This document shows, piece after piece, positions 18,396 to 27,494 of a DNA stretch of 64,000 bases. The translations under genes were made by a program, and so were the position numbers. The notes under the pieces were generated by a model. The model was not told the origin of the DNA, ran no database searches, and was given only the letters and a program-made list of their open reading frames with translations. Source of the stretch: Pedobacter frigidisoli. Lineage in GTDB: Bacteria > Bacteroidota > Bacteroidia > Sphingobacteriales > Sphingobacteriaceae. The DNA lies in the NCBI RefSeq assembly GCF_004331675.1, contig NZ_SJSN01000006.1:240161-304160 (forward strand), in the 5' to 3' direction. The first letter of the stretch is position 1. Each line of letters begins with the position of its first letter.

Positions 18396-19427
18396 ATGTC
18401 ATCAACAGAAAAAATTATCGTTTTGCGCTTTTCGGCCATGGGCGATGTGGCAATGGTTGCTTCTGTTTTAAGAGAATTTTCTGCGCAAAATCCATCGGTG
18501 GAAATTGTAATGGTTAGTCGGGAGGCATTTAAACCATTTTTTGATGGAATAGATAACCTGACTTTTCATTCCATTCAACCCAAAACCACTCACAAAGGCA
18601 TAGATGGCTTGTATAGGCTTTACCAAGAACTTAGAAAATATAAACCCACTGCAATTGCAGACTTGCATGATAATTTACGAAGTAGGGCAATCTCCACTTT
18701 CTTTCGCCTAACGGGACTAAAAATGAAAAGAATAGATAAAGGCAGAGCCGATAAAAAAGCGCTAACCCGTGCCGTAAATAAAATTTTTAAACCCTTACGC
18801 CAAACGGTTGAGCGTTACGCCGATGTGTTTAGAGAATTGGGATTTGATGTTGAATTAAGTCATAAGCTGAAGAAATCTCCACAAAAAATTCCTGCTAAAG
18901 CTGAAAATTTATTCCAAAACAAGTTGGCTAAAAAAGTGGGTATCTCTCCTTTTGCACAGCATATTTATAAAATATATCCATCAGAAAAAATGGAAAAAGT
19001 CATTTCTGAATTAAGCCTGTTGGGTTACGAACTTTTCATTTTCGGCGGAGGAAAAACTGAACGGGCAACAGCTGAAAAATGGGCTAAAGCTTATCCCGAT
19101 ACTCATAATTTAATCGGAAATTTTAACCTGACCGAAGAACTCGCCATTATTTCGAACCTCGATTTAATGTTGAGTATGGATTCTTCAGGCATGCACATGG
19201 CCTCCTTAGTTGGCGTCCCTGTAGTGTCAGTTTGGGGCCCGACACATCCCTACGCTGGTTTCTTGGGTTATGGTCAGTTGGAAAGTGATTGCATTCAAAT
19301 CAACCATCCCACCCGGCCAAATTCCATTTATGGAAACAAACCCTGCTTGTGCGGTGTTGAGAGTTGTATGGATTTGATTAATCCTGAAACGATTGTAAAT
19401 AAAATTAAAGAAAAACTAAATGGCTAA
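18396..19427 (+). CDS. Glycosyltransferase family 9 (heptosyltransferase-like)
   Basis: About 343 residues from ATG 18396; a GTG at 18381 would add five residues but sits next to the repeat, so the ATG is preferred. It begins with the GT9 N-terminal fold (IIVLRFSAMGDVAMVASVL) and has the C-terminal donor-site pattern SMDSSGMHMASLVGVPVVSVWGPTHP-like (DSSGMHMASLVGVP). Such enzymes transfer ADP-heptose or a related sugar during LPS core or other surface-glycan synthesis in the cytoplasm. Which sugar is used cannot be read here. It overlaps the next gene by 8 bp, so both are probably made together. Confidence 0.9.
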   Translation: MSSTEKIIVLRFSAMGDVAMVASVLREFSAQNPSVEIVMVSREAFKPFFDGIDNLTFHSIQPKTTHKGIDGLYRLYQELRKYKPTAIADLHDNLRSRAISTFFRLTGLKMKRIDKGRADKKALTRAVNKIFKPLRQTVERYADVFRELGFDVELSHKLKKSPQKIPAKAENLFQNKLAKKVGISPFAQHIYKIYPSEKMEKVISELSLLGYELFIFGGGKTERATAEKWAKAYPDTHNLIGNFNLTEELAIISNLDLMLSMDSSGMHMASLVGVPVVSVWGPTHPYAGFLGYGQLESDCIQINHPTRPNSIYGNKPCLCGVESCMDLINPETIVNKIKEKLNG

Positions 19428-19917
19428 GCAGTTACTATTGGTTCGTCACGGGAAATCGGACTGGGGAAATATAGATTTAAAAGATTTCGACCGACCATTA
19501 AACAAACGTGGTAAAGAAAATGCACCCGAAATGGCAGAACGCTTGGTGAACAGAGGCTTCAAATTCGATTTGATGTTGAGCAGTCCGGCAAAGCGAGCAA
19601 AATCTACGGCAAAGTTTTTCGCTGAGGCTTATCAAGTTGATGATATTAATTACGAGGAATCTATTTACGAGGCTGATACTAATACGCTGTTGAAAGTGGT
19701 TAACAGCTTGGACGATGCTGCTGACACTGTAATTATGTTTGGTCATAATCCAGGTTTTACTGATTTCGCCAATGAGTTAAGTGATGCTGACGTTTATAAT
19801 ATTCCAACTGCAGGAATGGTGTTAATGAATTTCCCATTTGATTCGTGGAAAATGGTTAGCCGCGGAACCGGGGAATTGGTGTTTTTTGATTATCCTAAGA
19901 ATAGTGATGAGATTTAG
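19420..19917 (+). CDS. SixA-type histidine phosphatase
   Basis: 165 residues with the histidine-phosphatase start LLVRHGKSDW (catalytic histidine in RHG), the LNKRGKENAPEMAERL segment and the second histidine in IMFGHNPGFT. This is the short SixA branch, in which relatives remove phosphate from phosphohistidine on signalling proteins. Its ATG lies inside the end of the GT9 gene. The substrate here is unknown. Confidence 0.9.
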   Translation: MAKQLLLVRHGKSDWGNIDLKDFDRPLNKRGKENAPEMAERLVNRGFKFDLMLSSPAKRAKSTAKFFAEAYQVDDINYEESIYEADTNTLLKVVNSLDDAADTVIMFGHNPGFTDFANELSDADVYNIPTAGMVLMNFPFDSWKMVSRGTGELVFFDYPKNSDEI

Positions 19918-20334
19918 GTTGCTATAAGGCGTGGCACTTGTTGGACAAAAATCCTCCCCCTGCCCGCTCCAAAGGGGGATAGCATCGTGCCTACAACAAT
20001 CTCCACATTTAAAACATGCAGGTTTTGCACCGTGTCTCCCCCGCTGGCGGGGGAATTAAAGGGGGTAGTTTAACCCTAAAAGCACATTCCTTTTGTTAAC
20101 TAAACCTGATAGAACGAAAAGCTTTTTTAGCAGTGACCTCAAATAACATTGTCATGCTGAGGAACGAGGCAACTGCAACCGATGAAACAGATTCTTCGTT
20201 CCTCAGAATGACAGAAGTTTAAAAACTTGAAGGGATAGCAGGGCTGAAAAATCAAAAGAATTACTGAACGCTGTTTTCCAAAAAATAAAAAATATAACAG
20301 AATCGATAAAAATATTAGAATCGTAATATTTTGT
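19918..20334. repeat. Intergenic region with two inverted repeats
   Basis: Two repeats are visible. At 19950-20070 a CCTCCCCC/GGGGGA type sequence recurs with CTCCCCCGCTGGCGGGGGAA, a common intergenic form in this group and similar to 59370-59510. At 20150-20167 and 20196-20213, 18-bp arms (TGTCATGCTGAGGAACGA and its complement with one mismatch) form a hairpin of the GTCATTCTGAG class. No coding frame looks real. Confidence 0.75.
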
Positions 20335-20342
20335 TATCTTTG
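20335..20342 (+). promoter_or_regulatory. Probable -7 promoter element for the DUF4290 gene
   Basis: TATCTTTG matches the Bacteroidota -7 consensus TAnnTTTG. The expected -33 position reads ATAT, so only half of the promoter is convincing. It places the start about 110 bases before the gene, leaving a long leader with nested inverted repeats. Confidence 0.5.
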
Positions 20343-20360
20343 AACTATAAATAACGAAAG

Positions 20361-20431
20361 TCCGGCAATAGACATTTCGGTGAATTCATAACCTCATCTC
20401 CTTTGGTTATTTCATAATTCGTATCGCCGGA
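20361..20431 (+). promoter_or_regulatory. Nested-hairpin leader upstream of the DUF4290 gene
   Basis: Three inverted repeats are nested: TCCGGC(A)ATA 20361-20370 with TATCGCCGGA 20422-20431, GAATT 20382-20386 with AATTC 20416-20420, and ATAACC 20388-20393 with GGTTAT 20405-20410 around an 11-base loop. Together they could fold into one long interrupted stem between the promoter and the start codon. I recognise no known riboswitch. Confidence 0.55.
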
Positions 20432-20457
20432 AGATTTATCCATTAAATTATCTGTAC

Positions 20458-21150
20458 ATGAATTTTGATTATAATACTACGCGTAGCCATTTGATTTTAT
20501 CGGAATATGGCCGCAACGTTCAGAATATGGTGAAGTATATTTGCGAATTGCCCACCATTGAAGAACGTAATAAATATGCCCAGGCGGTTATTGACCTGAT
20601 GGGATTTTTGCAGCCACATTTACGTGATGTTGCCGATTTCAAGCATAAACTTTGGGACCATTTACACATTATTTCTGGTTACCAGATTGATGTGGATAGT
20701 CCGTATCCGAAACCTTTGATAGAAAATGCTTACATCAAACCGGAACCTTTAGCTTATCCTCAACAACGAATTACCTACAAACATTATGGTAAAACGGTTG
20801 AGAATTTGATTGAAAAAGCGATGGGTGAGCAAAACCCCGAGCAGAAAAAAGCGATGGTTCAAGGTATTGCAAACTTTATGAAAATGGCTTACGTTACCTG
20901 GAATAAGGATAATGTGAGTGATGATACGATTATTAAAGATTTAAAATATTTATCTGGCGGACTGCTATCTCTTGATGAGGGCGTGAACCTTGCAAAAGTA
21001 GAATTTAGGGCGCCAAATCCACGCCAGAACAACAACAATAACCGCGGTAGAACTGGCAGCAACACGAATAATAACGGCAAGAATCGTCAAAACAACAATA
21101 ATAATAATAATAACCGCAGGCCAAATAATAATAACAAACCTAAATACTAA
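20458..21150 (+). CDS. DUF4290 domain protein with Asn-rich tail
   Basis: 230 residues. The first ~180 form the DUF4290 domain (YGRNVQNMVKYICELP, RDVADFKHKLWDHLHIIS), a Bacteroidota family of unknown role. From about residue 185 the protein becomes low complexity with runs of asparagine, arginine and glycine (NNNNRG, RRPNNNN), probably unstructured; the DNA there is AAT/AAC-rich and could change length by slippage. It precedes murA by 79 bp in the same orientation, a neighbour often seen, which hints at an envelope-related role without proof. Confidence 0.9.
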   Translation: MNFDYNTTRSHLILSEYGRNVQNMVKYICELPTIEERNKYAQAVIDLMGFLQPHLRDVADFKHKLWDHLHIISGYQIDVDSPYPKPLIENAYIKPEPLAYPQQRITYKHYGKTVENLIEKAMGEQNPEQKKAMVQGIANFMKMAYVTWNKDNVSDDTIIKDLKYLSGGLLSLDEGVNLAKVEFRAPNPRQNNNNNRGRTGSNTNNNGKNRQNNNNNNNNRRPNNNNKPKY

Positions 21151-21161
21151 TAATTTTTAAT

Positions 21162-21211
21162 TGTCATGTTGAGCCTGTCGAAACACTGTCTTCGATAAAC
21201 TCAGACTGACA
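21162..21211. repeat. GTCATGTTGAGCCTGTCGA-type inverted repeat
   Basis: TGTCATGTTGAG at 21162-21173 and CTCAGACTGACA at 21200-21211 pair at 9 of 12 positions. It sits in the short gap between the DUF4290 gene and murA, and a related CATGCTGAGCTTGTCGAAGC form lies near 34900. Confidence 0.6.
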
Positions 21212-21229
21212 CTTAACTTAAAAAAATAT

Positions 21230-22555
21230 ATGAACGCATTTGAAATAACAGGCGGAATTAAATTAAAAGGCGAAATTACTCCTCAAGGCGCCAAAAACGA
21301 GGCATTACAGATTTTATCGGCTGTATTGCTTACCGAAGAGAAAATAACCATCAGCAATATTCCGGATATTAAGGATGTAAATAAACTGATTGAATTATTG
21401 GGCGATTTGGGCGTTACTGTAGAGCGCATTAATAAGGATACCTACACTTTTGAGGCTAAAAATATCGATTTAAACTTTTTTGAATCGGAAACTTTTAAAG
21501 CCAAAGGTGGCGGTTTACGTGGTTCGATTATGATTGTTGGTCCGCTGTTGGCACGTTTTGGCAGAGCTGCGATTCCTAAGCCAGGTGGCGATAAAATCGG
21601 TCGCAGAAGATTGGATACGCACTTTATCGGTTTCGAAAAGTTAGGTGCAAAATTCGTTTACGATAGCAAAAAAGCGTTCTTTAATGTTGATGCTACCGAT
21701 TTAAAAGGTGCTTATATTCTGTTAGATGAAGCATCGGTAACGGGAACGGCTAATATTGTAATGGCTGCTGTTTTGGCTAAAGGAACAACAACGATTTACA
21801 ATGCCGCTTGCGAACCTTATTTACAGCAACTTTGCAAAATGCTTAATCTCATGGGCGCAAAAATTTCGGGTATCGGTTCTAACTTATTAACCATTGAGGG
21901 CGTTAAAGTTTTAGGCGGAACGGAACACAGAATGTTGCCTGATATGATTGAGATTGGCTCTTTCATTGGCATGGCGGCTATGACGGAGTCTGAAATAACG
22001 ATTAAAAATGTTTGTTACGATGAACTTGGTGTAATTCCAGAGGTTTTCAAAAAGTTAGGTATTAAATTAGAGCGCAGAGGCGATGACATTTATGTACCAT
22101 CGCAAAAGCATTACGAAATTGATACTTTTATCGATGGTTCGATATTAACCATAGCCGATTCACCTTGGCCGGGATTTACGCCCGATTTATTGAGTATCGT
22201 TTTGGTTGTGGCAACACAAGCAAAAGGAAACGTTTTAATCCACCAGAAAATGTTCGAGAGTCGTTTATTCTTCGTGGATAAATTGATTGATATGGGCGCT
22301 CAAATTATTCTTTGCGACCCGCACCGTGCTACTGTCAACGGAATTGATAAAAAATACAAACTTCGTGGTATCAGTATGACTTCTCCAGATATTAGAGCGG
22401 GTGTTTCATTATTAATTGCCGCACTTTCTGCAGAGGGTAAATCGACGATTTACAACATCGAACAGATTGAGCGTGGCTACCAGGATATTGATACGCGTTT
22501 ACGTGCTTTAGGTGCGCAAATTAAGCGTGTAAATGCTGATGCGCCAAGCCATTAG
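21230..22555 (+). CDS. murA: UDP-N-acetylglucosamine 1-carboxyvinyltransferase MurA
   Basis: 441 residues, typical EPSP-synthase-fold enzyme of the first committed step of peptidoglycan synthesis, adding enolpyruvate from PEP to UDP-GlcNAc in the cytoplasm. Signatures are LKGEITPQGAKNEALQIL near the start, the RGSIMIVGPLLARFG stretch and the late DIRAGVSLLIAAL segment. The catalytic-loop region after GPLLARFGRAAIPKPGGD-like sequence reads GRAAIPKPGGDKIG, with aspartate-less cysteine position not obvious by eye. It is followed by a strong terminator. Confidence 0.95.
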   Translation: MNAFEITGGIKLKGEITPQGAKNEALQILSAVLLTEEKITISNIPDIKDVNKLIELLGDLGVTVERINKDTYTFEAKNIDLNFFESETFKAKGGGLRGSIMIVGPLLARFGRAAIPKPGGDKIGRRRLDTHFIGFEKLGAKFVYDSKKAFFNVDATDLKGAYILLDEASVTGTANIVMAAVLAKGTTTIYNAACEPYLQQLCKMLNLMGAKISGIGSNLLTIEGVKVLGGTEHRMLPDMIEIGSFIGMAAMTESEITIKNVCYDELGVIPEVFKKLGIKLERRGDDIYVPSQKHYEIDTFIDGSILTIADSPWPGFTPDLLSIVLVVATQAKGNVLIHQKMFESRLFFVDKLIDMGAQIILCDPHRATVNGIDKKYKLRGISMTSPDIRAGVSLLIAALSAEGKSTIYNIEQIERGYQDIDTRLRALGAQIKRVNADAPSH

Positions 22556-22610
22556 TTTGAGCGGAAAGCTGAAAGATTAAAGGCTAAAGCAAAAATAGCA
22601 TGACATAGAA

Positions 22611-22643
22611 ACGCCCGAGTAAGAAATTACTCGGGCGTTTTTT
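22611..22643 (+). terminator. Rho-independent terminator after murA
   Basis: A perfect 12-bp stem (ACGCCCGAGTAA with TTACTCGGGCGT) and a GAAA loop, followed by TTTTT. It is 55 bp past the murA stop. Confidence 0.93.
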
Positions 22644-22652
22644 ATGGCTTTT

Positions 22653-22739
22653 CGTCTTTGCGAGGCACGAAGCAATCTTAATGCTATGGGTTGAAAATAG
22701 CGACATACAAAAGAGATTGCTTCGTACCTCGCAATGACG
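22653..22739. repeat. Inverted repeat of the GTCATTGCGAGG family, copy 2
   Basis: 25-bp arms at 22653-22677 and 22715-22739 with two mismatches. It is the same element as 18298-18379 in opposite orientation, including the centre. Confidence 0.9.
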
Positions 22740-22795
22740 ACCGTTTTAGTAAAGACTCAACCCATCATCCATCACACATATTCCATCTTACATCC

Positions 22796-24157
22796 TTACC
22801 CCGATATCGCGTTTATAATATCATACTGTGTAATAATTTCAATTTTTCCTGATTCATCTTCAACTAAAACAGCAGAATTTTCTTTATTGATTAATGAAGA
22901 AATTTTATCAATCGAAGTATTCAAATCAACAAAAGGAAAAGTGGCGGTCATGATTTCTGAAATCGGTGCAGATTTCAAACCTGGGTTTTCGAGTAAAGCT
23001 GTAAGGATATCGCTTTCGGCGATTTTACCTACAATCATTCCTTGTTGCGTTACCGGAATCTGAGAAATATTCATCGATTTGATAGTATTGATGGCCTCCA
23101 AGACAGATTTGGTTGCATCAAGCGTTACAATTTCTGTCGCTTCTTTTTTAGCCAAAATTGATTTTGCTGTAAGTTTTTCATCTTGTAAGAATCCGCGTTC
23201 ACGCAACCAATCTTCGTTGTACATTTTCCCCATGTAACGGCTTCCGTGGTCGTGGAAAATAACCACAACTACATCTTCTGGTTTTAATTTGTCTTTCAAT
23301 TGAATTAAACCACCAATTGCTGCACCGGCAGAGTTCCCAACGAAAATACCCTCTTTACGGGCGATATCACGGGTCATTAAAGCAGCATCTTTATCTGTTA
23401 CTTTCTCAAATAAATCAATAACATCAAAATTTACGTTAGCTGGCAAGAAATCCTCTCCAATTCCCTCAGTGATGTATGGATAAATTTCATCCTTATCAAA
23501 AATTCCAGTTTCCTTGTATTTTTTGAAAACCGAACCGTAAGTATCAATTCCCCAAATTTGGATATTCGGATTTTTCTCTTTCAAATATTTACCTGTTCCT
23601 GAGATTGTGCCGCCTGTACCCACACCTACAACCAAATGTGTAATTTTACCCTCGGTTTGTTCCCAAATTTCAGGACCGGTTGATTCGTAATGTGCCTGTG
23701 AATTGGCTAAATTATCATATTGGTTGGGTTTCCAAGAATTAGGAACTTCACGCTCTAAACGTGATGAAACTGAATAATAAGAACGTGGGTCTTCAGGCTC
23801 AACGTTCGTCGGACAAACAATAACTTCAGCGCCAAAAGCACGTAAAGCATCAACCTTTTCTTTTGATTGTTTATCAGTAGTGGTAAAAATACATTTGTAT
23901 CCTTTGATGATAGCGGCCATTGCTAAGCCCATTCCAGTATTTCCTGATGTTCCCTCGATAATAGTTCCGCCTGGTTTTAATTTACCACTCTTCTCTGCAT
24001 CATCAATCATTTTAATCGCCATGCGGTCTTTAATTGAGTTGCCAGGATTAGTTGTTTCTATTTTCGCTAAAATTGTTCCAGGAACACCTTTTGTAATCGT
24101 ATTTAATTTTACCAATGGTGTATTACCAATGGTTTCTAAAATATTATTGTACCACAT
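22796..24157 (-). CDS. Cystathionine beta-synthase-type PLP enzyme with C-terminal CBS pair
   Basis: 453 residues. The N-terminal ~330 residues are a fold-type II PLP enzyme: IGNTPLVKLN, the lysine in NPGNSIKDRMA, the substrate loop EGTSGNTGMGLA and the phosphate loop GVGTGGTISG. Residues ~335-450 form two CBS repeats, a regulatory module that binds adenosyl ligands in relatives. The combination is that of cystathionine beta-synthase rather than simple cysteine synthase, though cysteine synthase activity cannot be excluded. It condenses serine (or a derivative) with homocysteine in the transsulfuration path. It ends convergently with murA. Confidence 0.9.
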   Translation of the reverse strand: MWYNNILETIGNTPLVKLNTITKGVPGTILAKIETTNPGNSIKDRMAIKMIDDAEKSGKLKPGGTIIEGTSGNTGMGLAMAAIIKGYKCIFTTTDKQSKEKVDALRAFGAEVIVCPTNVEPEDPRSYYSVSSRLEREVPNSWKPNQYDNLANSQAHYESTGPEIWEQTEGKITHLVVGVGTGGTISGTGKYLKEKNPNIQIWGIDTYGSVFKKYKETGIFDKDEIYPYITEGIGEDFLPANVNFDVIDLFEKVTDKDAALMTRDIARKEGIFVGNSAGAAIGGLIQLKDKLKPEDVVVVIFHDHGSRYMGKMYNEDWLRERGFLQDEKLTAKSILAKKEATEIVTLDATKSVLEAINTIKSMNISQIPVTQQGMIVGKIAESDILTALLENPGLKSAPISEIMTATFPFVDLNTSIDKISSLINKENSAVLVEDESGKIEIITQYDIINAISG

Positions 24158-24169
24158 GCACCAAAATTA

Positions 24170-24444
24170 AGCAAAGGCATTAAGTATTTTATAAACTATA
24201 TTTTATTTGAAACATAATTTCGAAAATTAAAATTTAATAGAATTTTATTGCTTAATCTACAATAATGATAGGTATTATAGATTGATTATTGGGTGAAATG
24301 CAATATTGGTTTTAGATGAGTCGCAGATTAGCAGATTAAAAATCAATTATAACTTCTAAATAAATTACAATTAATAAGATGCTGAGATGAATTCAGCATG
24401 ACGACAGTATAAAAATCTGCGAATCTGCGGCCAAACTATTCCTT
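24170..24444. repeat. Gap with CGCAGATT and CATGCTGA repeats
   Basis: Near 24320 GTCGCAGATTAGCAGATT and near 24415 AATCTGCGAATCTGCGG form a loose inverted pair of the family seen at 17568-17657. A short GATGCTGAGATGAATTCAGC inverted repeat lies between them. The rest is AT-rich with no gene. Confidence 0.6.
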
Positions 24445-25539
24445 TTACGCAAGTTTATAAACCTTGCCTGGTAATGAAACAGTAATTCCTTGCATTTCTA
24501 AAGTTAGAATTACAATCGCCAGTTTGCTTTGCTGAATATTTAATGCGATACAGAGCTCATCAATAGAAAGCTGACCGTTTTGCAATGCATCAACAACTTT
24601 TTGTTCATTAGCAGTAAGGTTTAAGTGCAACGTAGTTTGAGCCTGCTTTTTCTTCTCTTTTACTTCATCATCCCAGCCGAGATAGTAAATTAAATCGTTT
24701 GCGTTGTTAATCAGCCCCGCCCTATTTGTTTTGATTAGAAAATTGCAACCCTCAGAAAAAACATCATTTGTTCTGCCAGGGAAAGCATAAACATCTTTGT
24801 TGTAAGAATTGGCAATTTCTGCCGTGATTAAGGCACCACCTTTAATGGATGCCTCCACAACAATTGTAGCATCGGCAATGCCGGCAATAATTCGATTTCG
24901 TTGAGGAAAATTTTGTCTGTCGGGATTGGTTAAAGTTGGAAACTCTGAAAGTAAACCGCCATTTAAAACCATCTTTTGAGAAACCGATTTATGTATCTGC
25001 GGATATAACCTATCTAAGCCATGGCCTAAAACACCAACCGTAGAAATATCATTGGCAATGCATTCCTTATGTGTCGTAACATCTATTCCGTAAGCCAAGC
25101 CACTTACAATTATAACATTATAAGGTGCTAAAACTTCGCAAAGTTGCTTACAGAGATTTTTACCATATTCGGTTGCATTACGAGTACCTACAATACTGAT
25201 TATTCGAGGATGATTTAAATCGGCATTGCCCTTAAAATACAGTAAAATGGGAGAATCAAAACAGTTTTTTAGCCGCTTTGGATAATTATCATCAGAGAAA
25301 AACAGCACCTCGATACCATGCTTTTCTGTAAATTTCAGCTCTTCTGCCGCTCTTTTTAAGGCATCAGTAGTAAGAATAGCTTCTACGGTTTTCGCACCAA
25401 TACCAGGAATTTGGAGCAGCTGATTTTTAGTGGCCGAAAAAACATTTTCAGCACTTCCACAGTAAGCCAGCAAGTTTTTGGCATTTACCGGACCAATAGA
25501 TTTGATAAAAGTTAAAGCGATTTTATGGAGCGTACTCAT
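24445..25539 (-). CDS. dprA: DNA-processing protein DprA
   Basis: 364 residues. An N-terminal helix-hairpin-helix region (LLQIPGIGAKTVEAIL, ~40-60) precedes the Rossmann-like DprA core (~105-290) with SIVGTRNATEYGK, VSGLAYGID, LGHGLDRLYP and PQRNRIIAG. A winged-helix C-terminus follows (~300-364). DprA binds incoming single-stranded DNA and loads RecA during natural transformation. The gene looks intact. Its neighbours are not other competence genes. Confidence 0.95.
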   Translation of the reverse strand: MSTLHKIALTFIKSIGPVNAKNLLAYCGSAENVFSATKNQLLQIPGIGAKTVEAILTTDALKRAAEELKFTEKHGIEVLFFSDDNYPKRLKNCFDSPILLYFKGNADLNHPRIISIVGTRNATEYGKNLCKQLCEVLAPYNVIIVSGLAYGIDVTTHKECIANDISTVGVLGHGLDRLYPQIHKSVSQKMVLNGGLLSEFPTLTNPDRQNFPQRNRIIAGIADATIVVEASIKGGALITAEIANSYNKDVYAFPGRTNDVFSEGCNFLIKTNRAGLINNANDLIYYLGWDDEVKEKKKQAQTTLHLNLTANEQKVVDALQNGQLSIDELCIALNIQQSKLAIVILTLEMQGITVSLPGKVYKLA

Positions 25540-25596
25540 TAATTTTTAGGCTAAGGTTAAATAAATGCGGGATGATTTATTTCCTTAAAAGGCAAC

Positions 25597-25863
25597 CTAA
25601 AAATCGATATCTATTAAACTTTTAATTGGAATATGGATATTATTCTTGAGTTGGATGTATTTCTCGGTAACCGCCCAAACTGTAGTATCAACACGTTTCG
25701 GACCTATTGTTGTATTAAAAGTGATAACAGCTTTAGATTTAAATTCATTTCCAAGTCTTTGAGCTTCATTGAGTTTGGTTTTTAATTCTAAAGTGTGGTC
25801 TTCTTTTGCATTGATGATATTTAAATAACTTATATGTTCCTTTTCTACAATTTCTATCGGCAT
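25597..25863 (-). CDS. Small conserved hypothetical protein
   Basis: 88 residues, no signal peptide or membrane segment. The composition and strand-helix-strand pattern (ISYLNIINAKEDHTLELKTKLNEA, then KAVITFNTTIG and TTVWAVTEKYIQLKNNIHIPI) suggest a small compact alpha/beta protein. I do not recognise the family. It lies alone between dprA and the S41 protease operon, transcribed in the same direction as both. Confidence 0.6.
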   Translation of the reverse strand: MPIEIVEKEHISYLNIINAKEDHTLELKTKLNEAQRLGNEFKSKAVITFNTTIGPKRVDTTVWAVTEKYIQLKNNIHIPIKSLIDIDF

Positions 25864-25960
25864 GATATCTCTTTAACGATTAATGTTAAACAAGCTTATT
25901 GAAATTTTAGAAAAAATGCAAGCTTTAAACTGTCATTTTATGTAATTATTAAGATAAAAA

Positions 25961-25986
25961 AAGCCGTTGATGATCATCAACGGCTT
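25961..25986 (-). terminator. Terminator of the S41 protease operon
   Basis: A perfect 26-base palindrome (AAGCCGTTGATGA and its complement TCATCAACGGCTT). On the minus strand it is followed by a T-run (CTTTTTTTA), placing it 19 bp past the protease stop. Confidence 0.9.
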
Positions 25987-26004
25987 CAAAATTATTATTT
26001 AAGA

Positions 26005-27492
26005 TTATTTTAACTTCATTTTCCTGGTTTCAATCATTCCTTTAAATTCATGATCCATTTTACCACTTAAGTCTTCAGCAAGGGCTCTAGATAAGCCAGT
26101 TGTACTGCTCAAAGTATTGTCTTTTAAATATGAAGTGAAAGCTCCAGTTGCAGAGTAATTCAGGGCTTGGGCCAATAATTTTTCTGTAGGATCACCAAAG
26201 TCCTTAGTTACATCATCAGCTATATCCTTATCAACTGTCATACCATCAAAATAACCACCAACATTTAATTGGTTTTTAGTTTCGAATTGCGGGATGTACA
26301 AATCATTTTTATCAATGCGAAGCGAGAAAAACCCTACTGGCTTTCCGTAGGTTTTTTTACCAATTAACTTAACATCAACAACTGGTTTTAAATTATTAAT
26401 TAAAAGTTCACTTGCAGATGCAGTTCCGCTCAACACAAGAAAATAAACCCTATTTAAGCCGTTAACAGAACCTCTTTTCGCAAAATATTCTTGATTTCCA
26501 GCTGCCATTGTTGGCTTGTAAGAATAATCAAAATAAGAATATAATCTTGTTACCCCATCATTTCCTTTAGCATAAAACTTCTGATTTTGAAGTATTGTAG
26601 CCTGATTATCCTGCATGGTTTGCGTCCAATAAGTGGTATACATTACCTTACCATTTTGCGCCGTTGGTGCAATTAAATTCGTAAATGCTTCTGATGTTGC
26701 AACAGAACCACCGCCATTGTAACGTAAATCTACAACCAGCTCATTAATTCCATCGGTTGCAAATTGTGCAAAAGCTGCATCCAAAAGCGATGTAGAATTT
26801 GTTGTGAAGCTGTTAAAAACGATGTATCCCACTTTTTTGGTTCCAACGTTATAGGTTTTACTAAATAACACAGGGTTGATATTGTAGGTACCTTTTGTAA
26901 TGGTTAAATCTTGACTAGTTCCATCGGGCTTGGTTACAGTTAAAGCAATGGAAGCATTTGAACCGAATATAGCGTTTACCACATAATCAATACTGGCATC
27001 GCTGGTGTTAATGGTTGTGCTGCCATTAATTTTTGTAATCTGGTAACCTCTTTTTAAACCTTGAGTAGCTGCTGGAGAAGTGGCATAAACATATTTAATT
27101 CGTAAATCGTTCGTTCCTGAATAAAAAGCAGAAAAACCAAAATCACCAGCTACACCGCCCAACTCACTTGCCACAGTTCCGTCATCAATAAAAGAGTATT
27201 TGTCTTTTCCACCCGTACTTGGCAACGCTTTAATCGCCGCTAGCACAGCATTATTAGAACTATATTGTCTCGGGTTAAAAGCAGAATAAGCAGGCATGCC
27301 AACATTCCAGTAATAAGTTTGCTGAGCATAAAGATAAATTGAATCCCTTGTCAGTTCAGCACGAGTCCCTGGAGTTCCAGATGGAACACCATCAGAACTA
27401 TCTGATTTCGATTTTTTACAAGATGATGTAAATCCCACCACAACTAATAACAAGCACAAAAAAGTATTTTGTGCGAAAAACTTTCTTAACAT
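26005..27492 (-). CDS. S41-family (C-terminal processing) peptidase lipoprotein with PDZ domain
   Basis: 495 residues with a lipoprotein signal (FLCLLLVVVGFTSSCKK; SSC lipobox). After a low-complexity linker come an N-terminal helical region, a PDZ-like domain (~120-200, GLKRGYQITKINGS) and the S41 catalytic domain (VDLRYNGGGSV, and GTASASELLINNL carrying the expected catalytic serine). It is probably a membrane-anchored periplasmic or surface protease; the substrates are not known. It is the third gene of a tight operon (gaps of 1-2 bp) with the HAD-like and pre-ATP-grasp-like proteins, and a terminator follows. Confidence 0.88.
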   Translation of the reverse strand: MLRKFFAQNTFLCLLLVVVGFTSSCKKSKSDSSDGVPSGTPGTRAELTRDSIYLYAQQTYYWNVGMPAYSAFNPRQYSSNNAVLAAIKALPSTGGKDKYSFIDDGTVASELGGVAGDFGFSAFYSGTNDLRIKYVYATSPAATQGLKRGYQITKINGSTTINTSDASIDYVVNAIFGSNASIALTVTKPDGTSQDLTITKGTYNINPVLFSKTYNVGTKKVGYIVFNSFTTNSTSLLDAAFAQFATDGINELVVDLRYNGGGSVATSEAFTNLIAPTAQNGKVMYTTYWTQTMQDNQATILQNQKFYAKGNDGVTRLYSYFDYSYKPTMAAGNQEYFAKRGSVNGLNRVYFLVLSGTASASELLINNLKPVVDVKLIGKKTYGKPVGFFSLRIDKNDLYIPQFETKNQLNVGGYFDGMTVDKDIADDVTKDFGDPTEKLLAQALNYSATGAFTSYLKDNTLSSTTGLSRALAEDLSGKMDHEFKGMIETRKMKLK

Positions 27493-27494
27493 AT

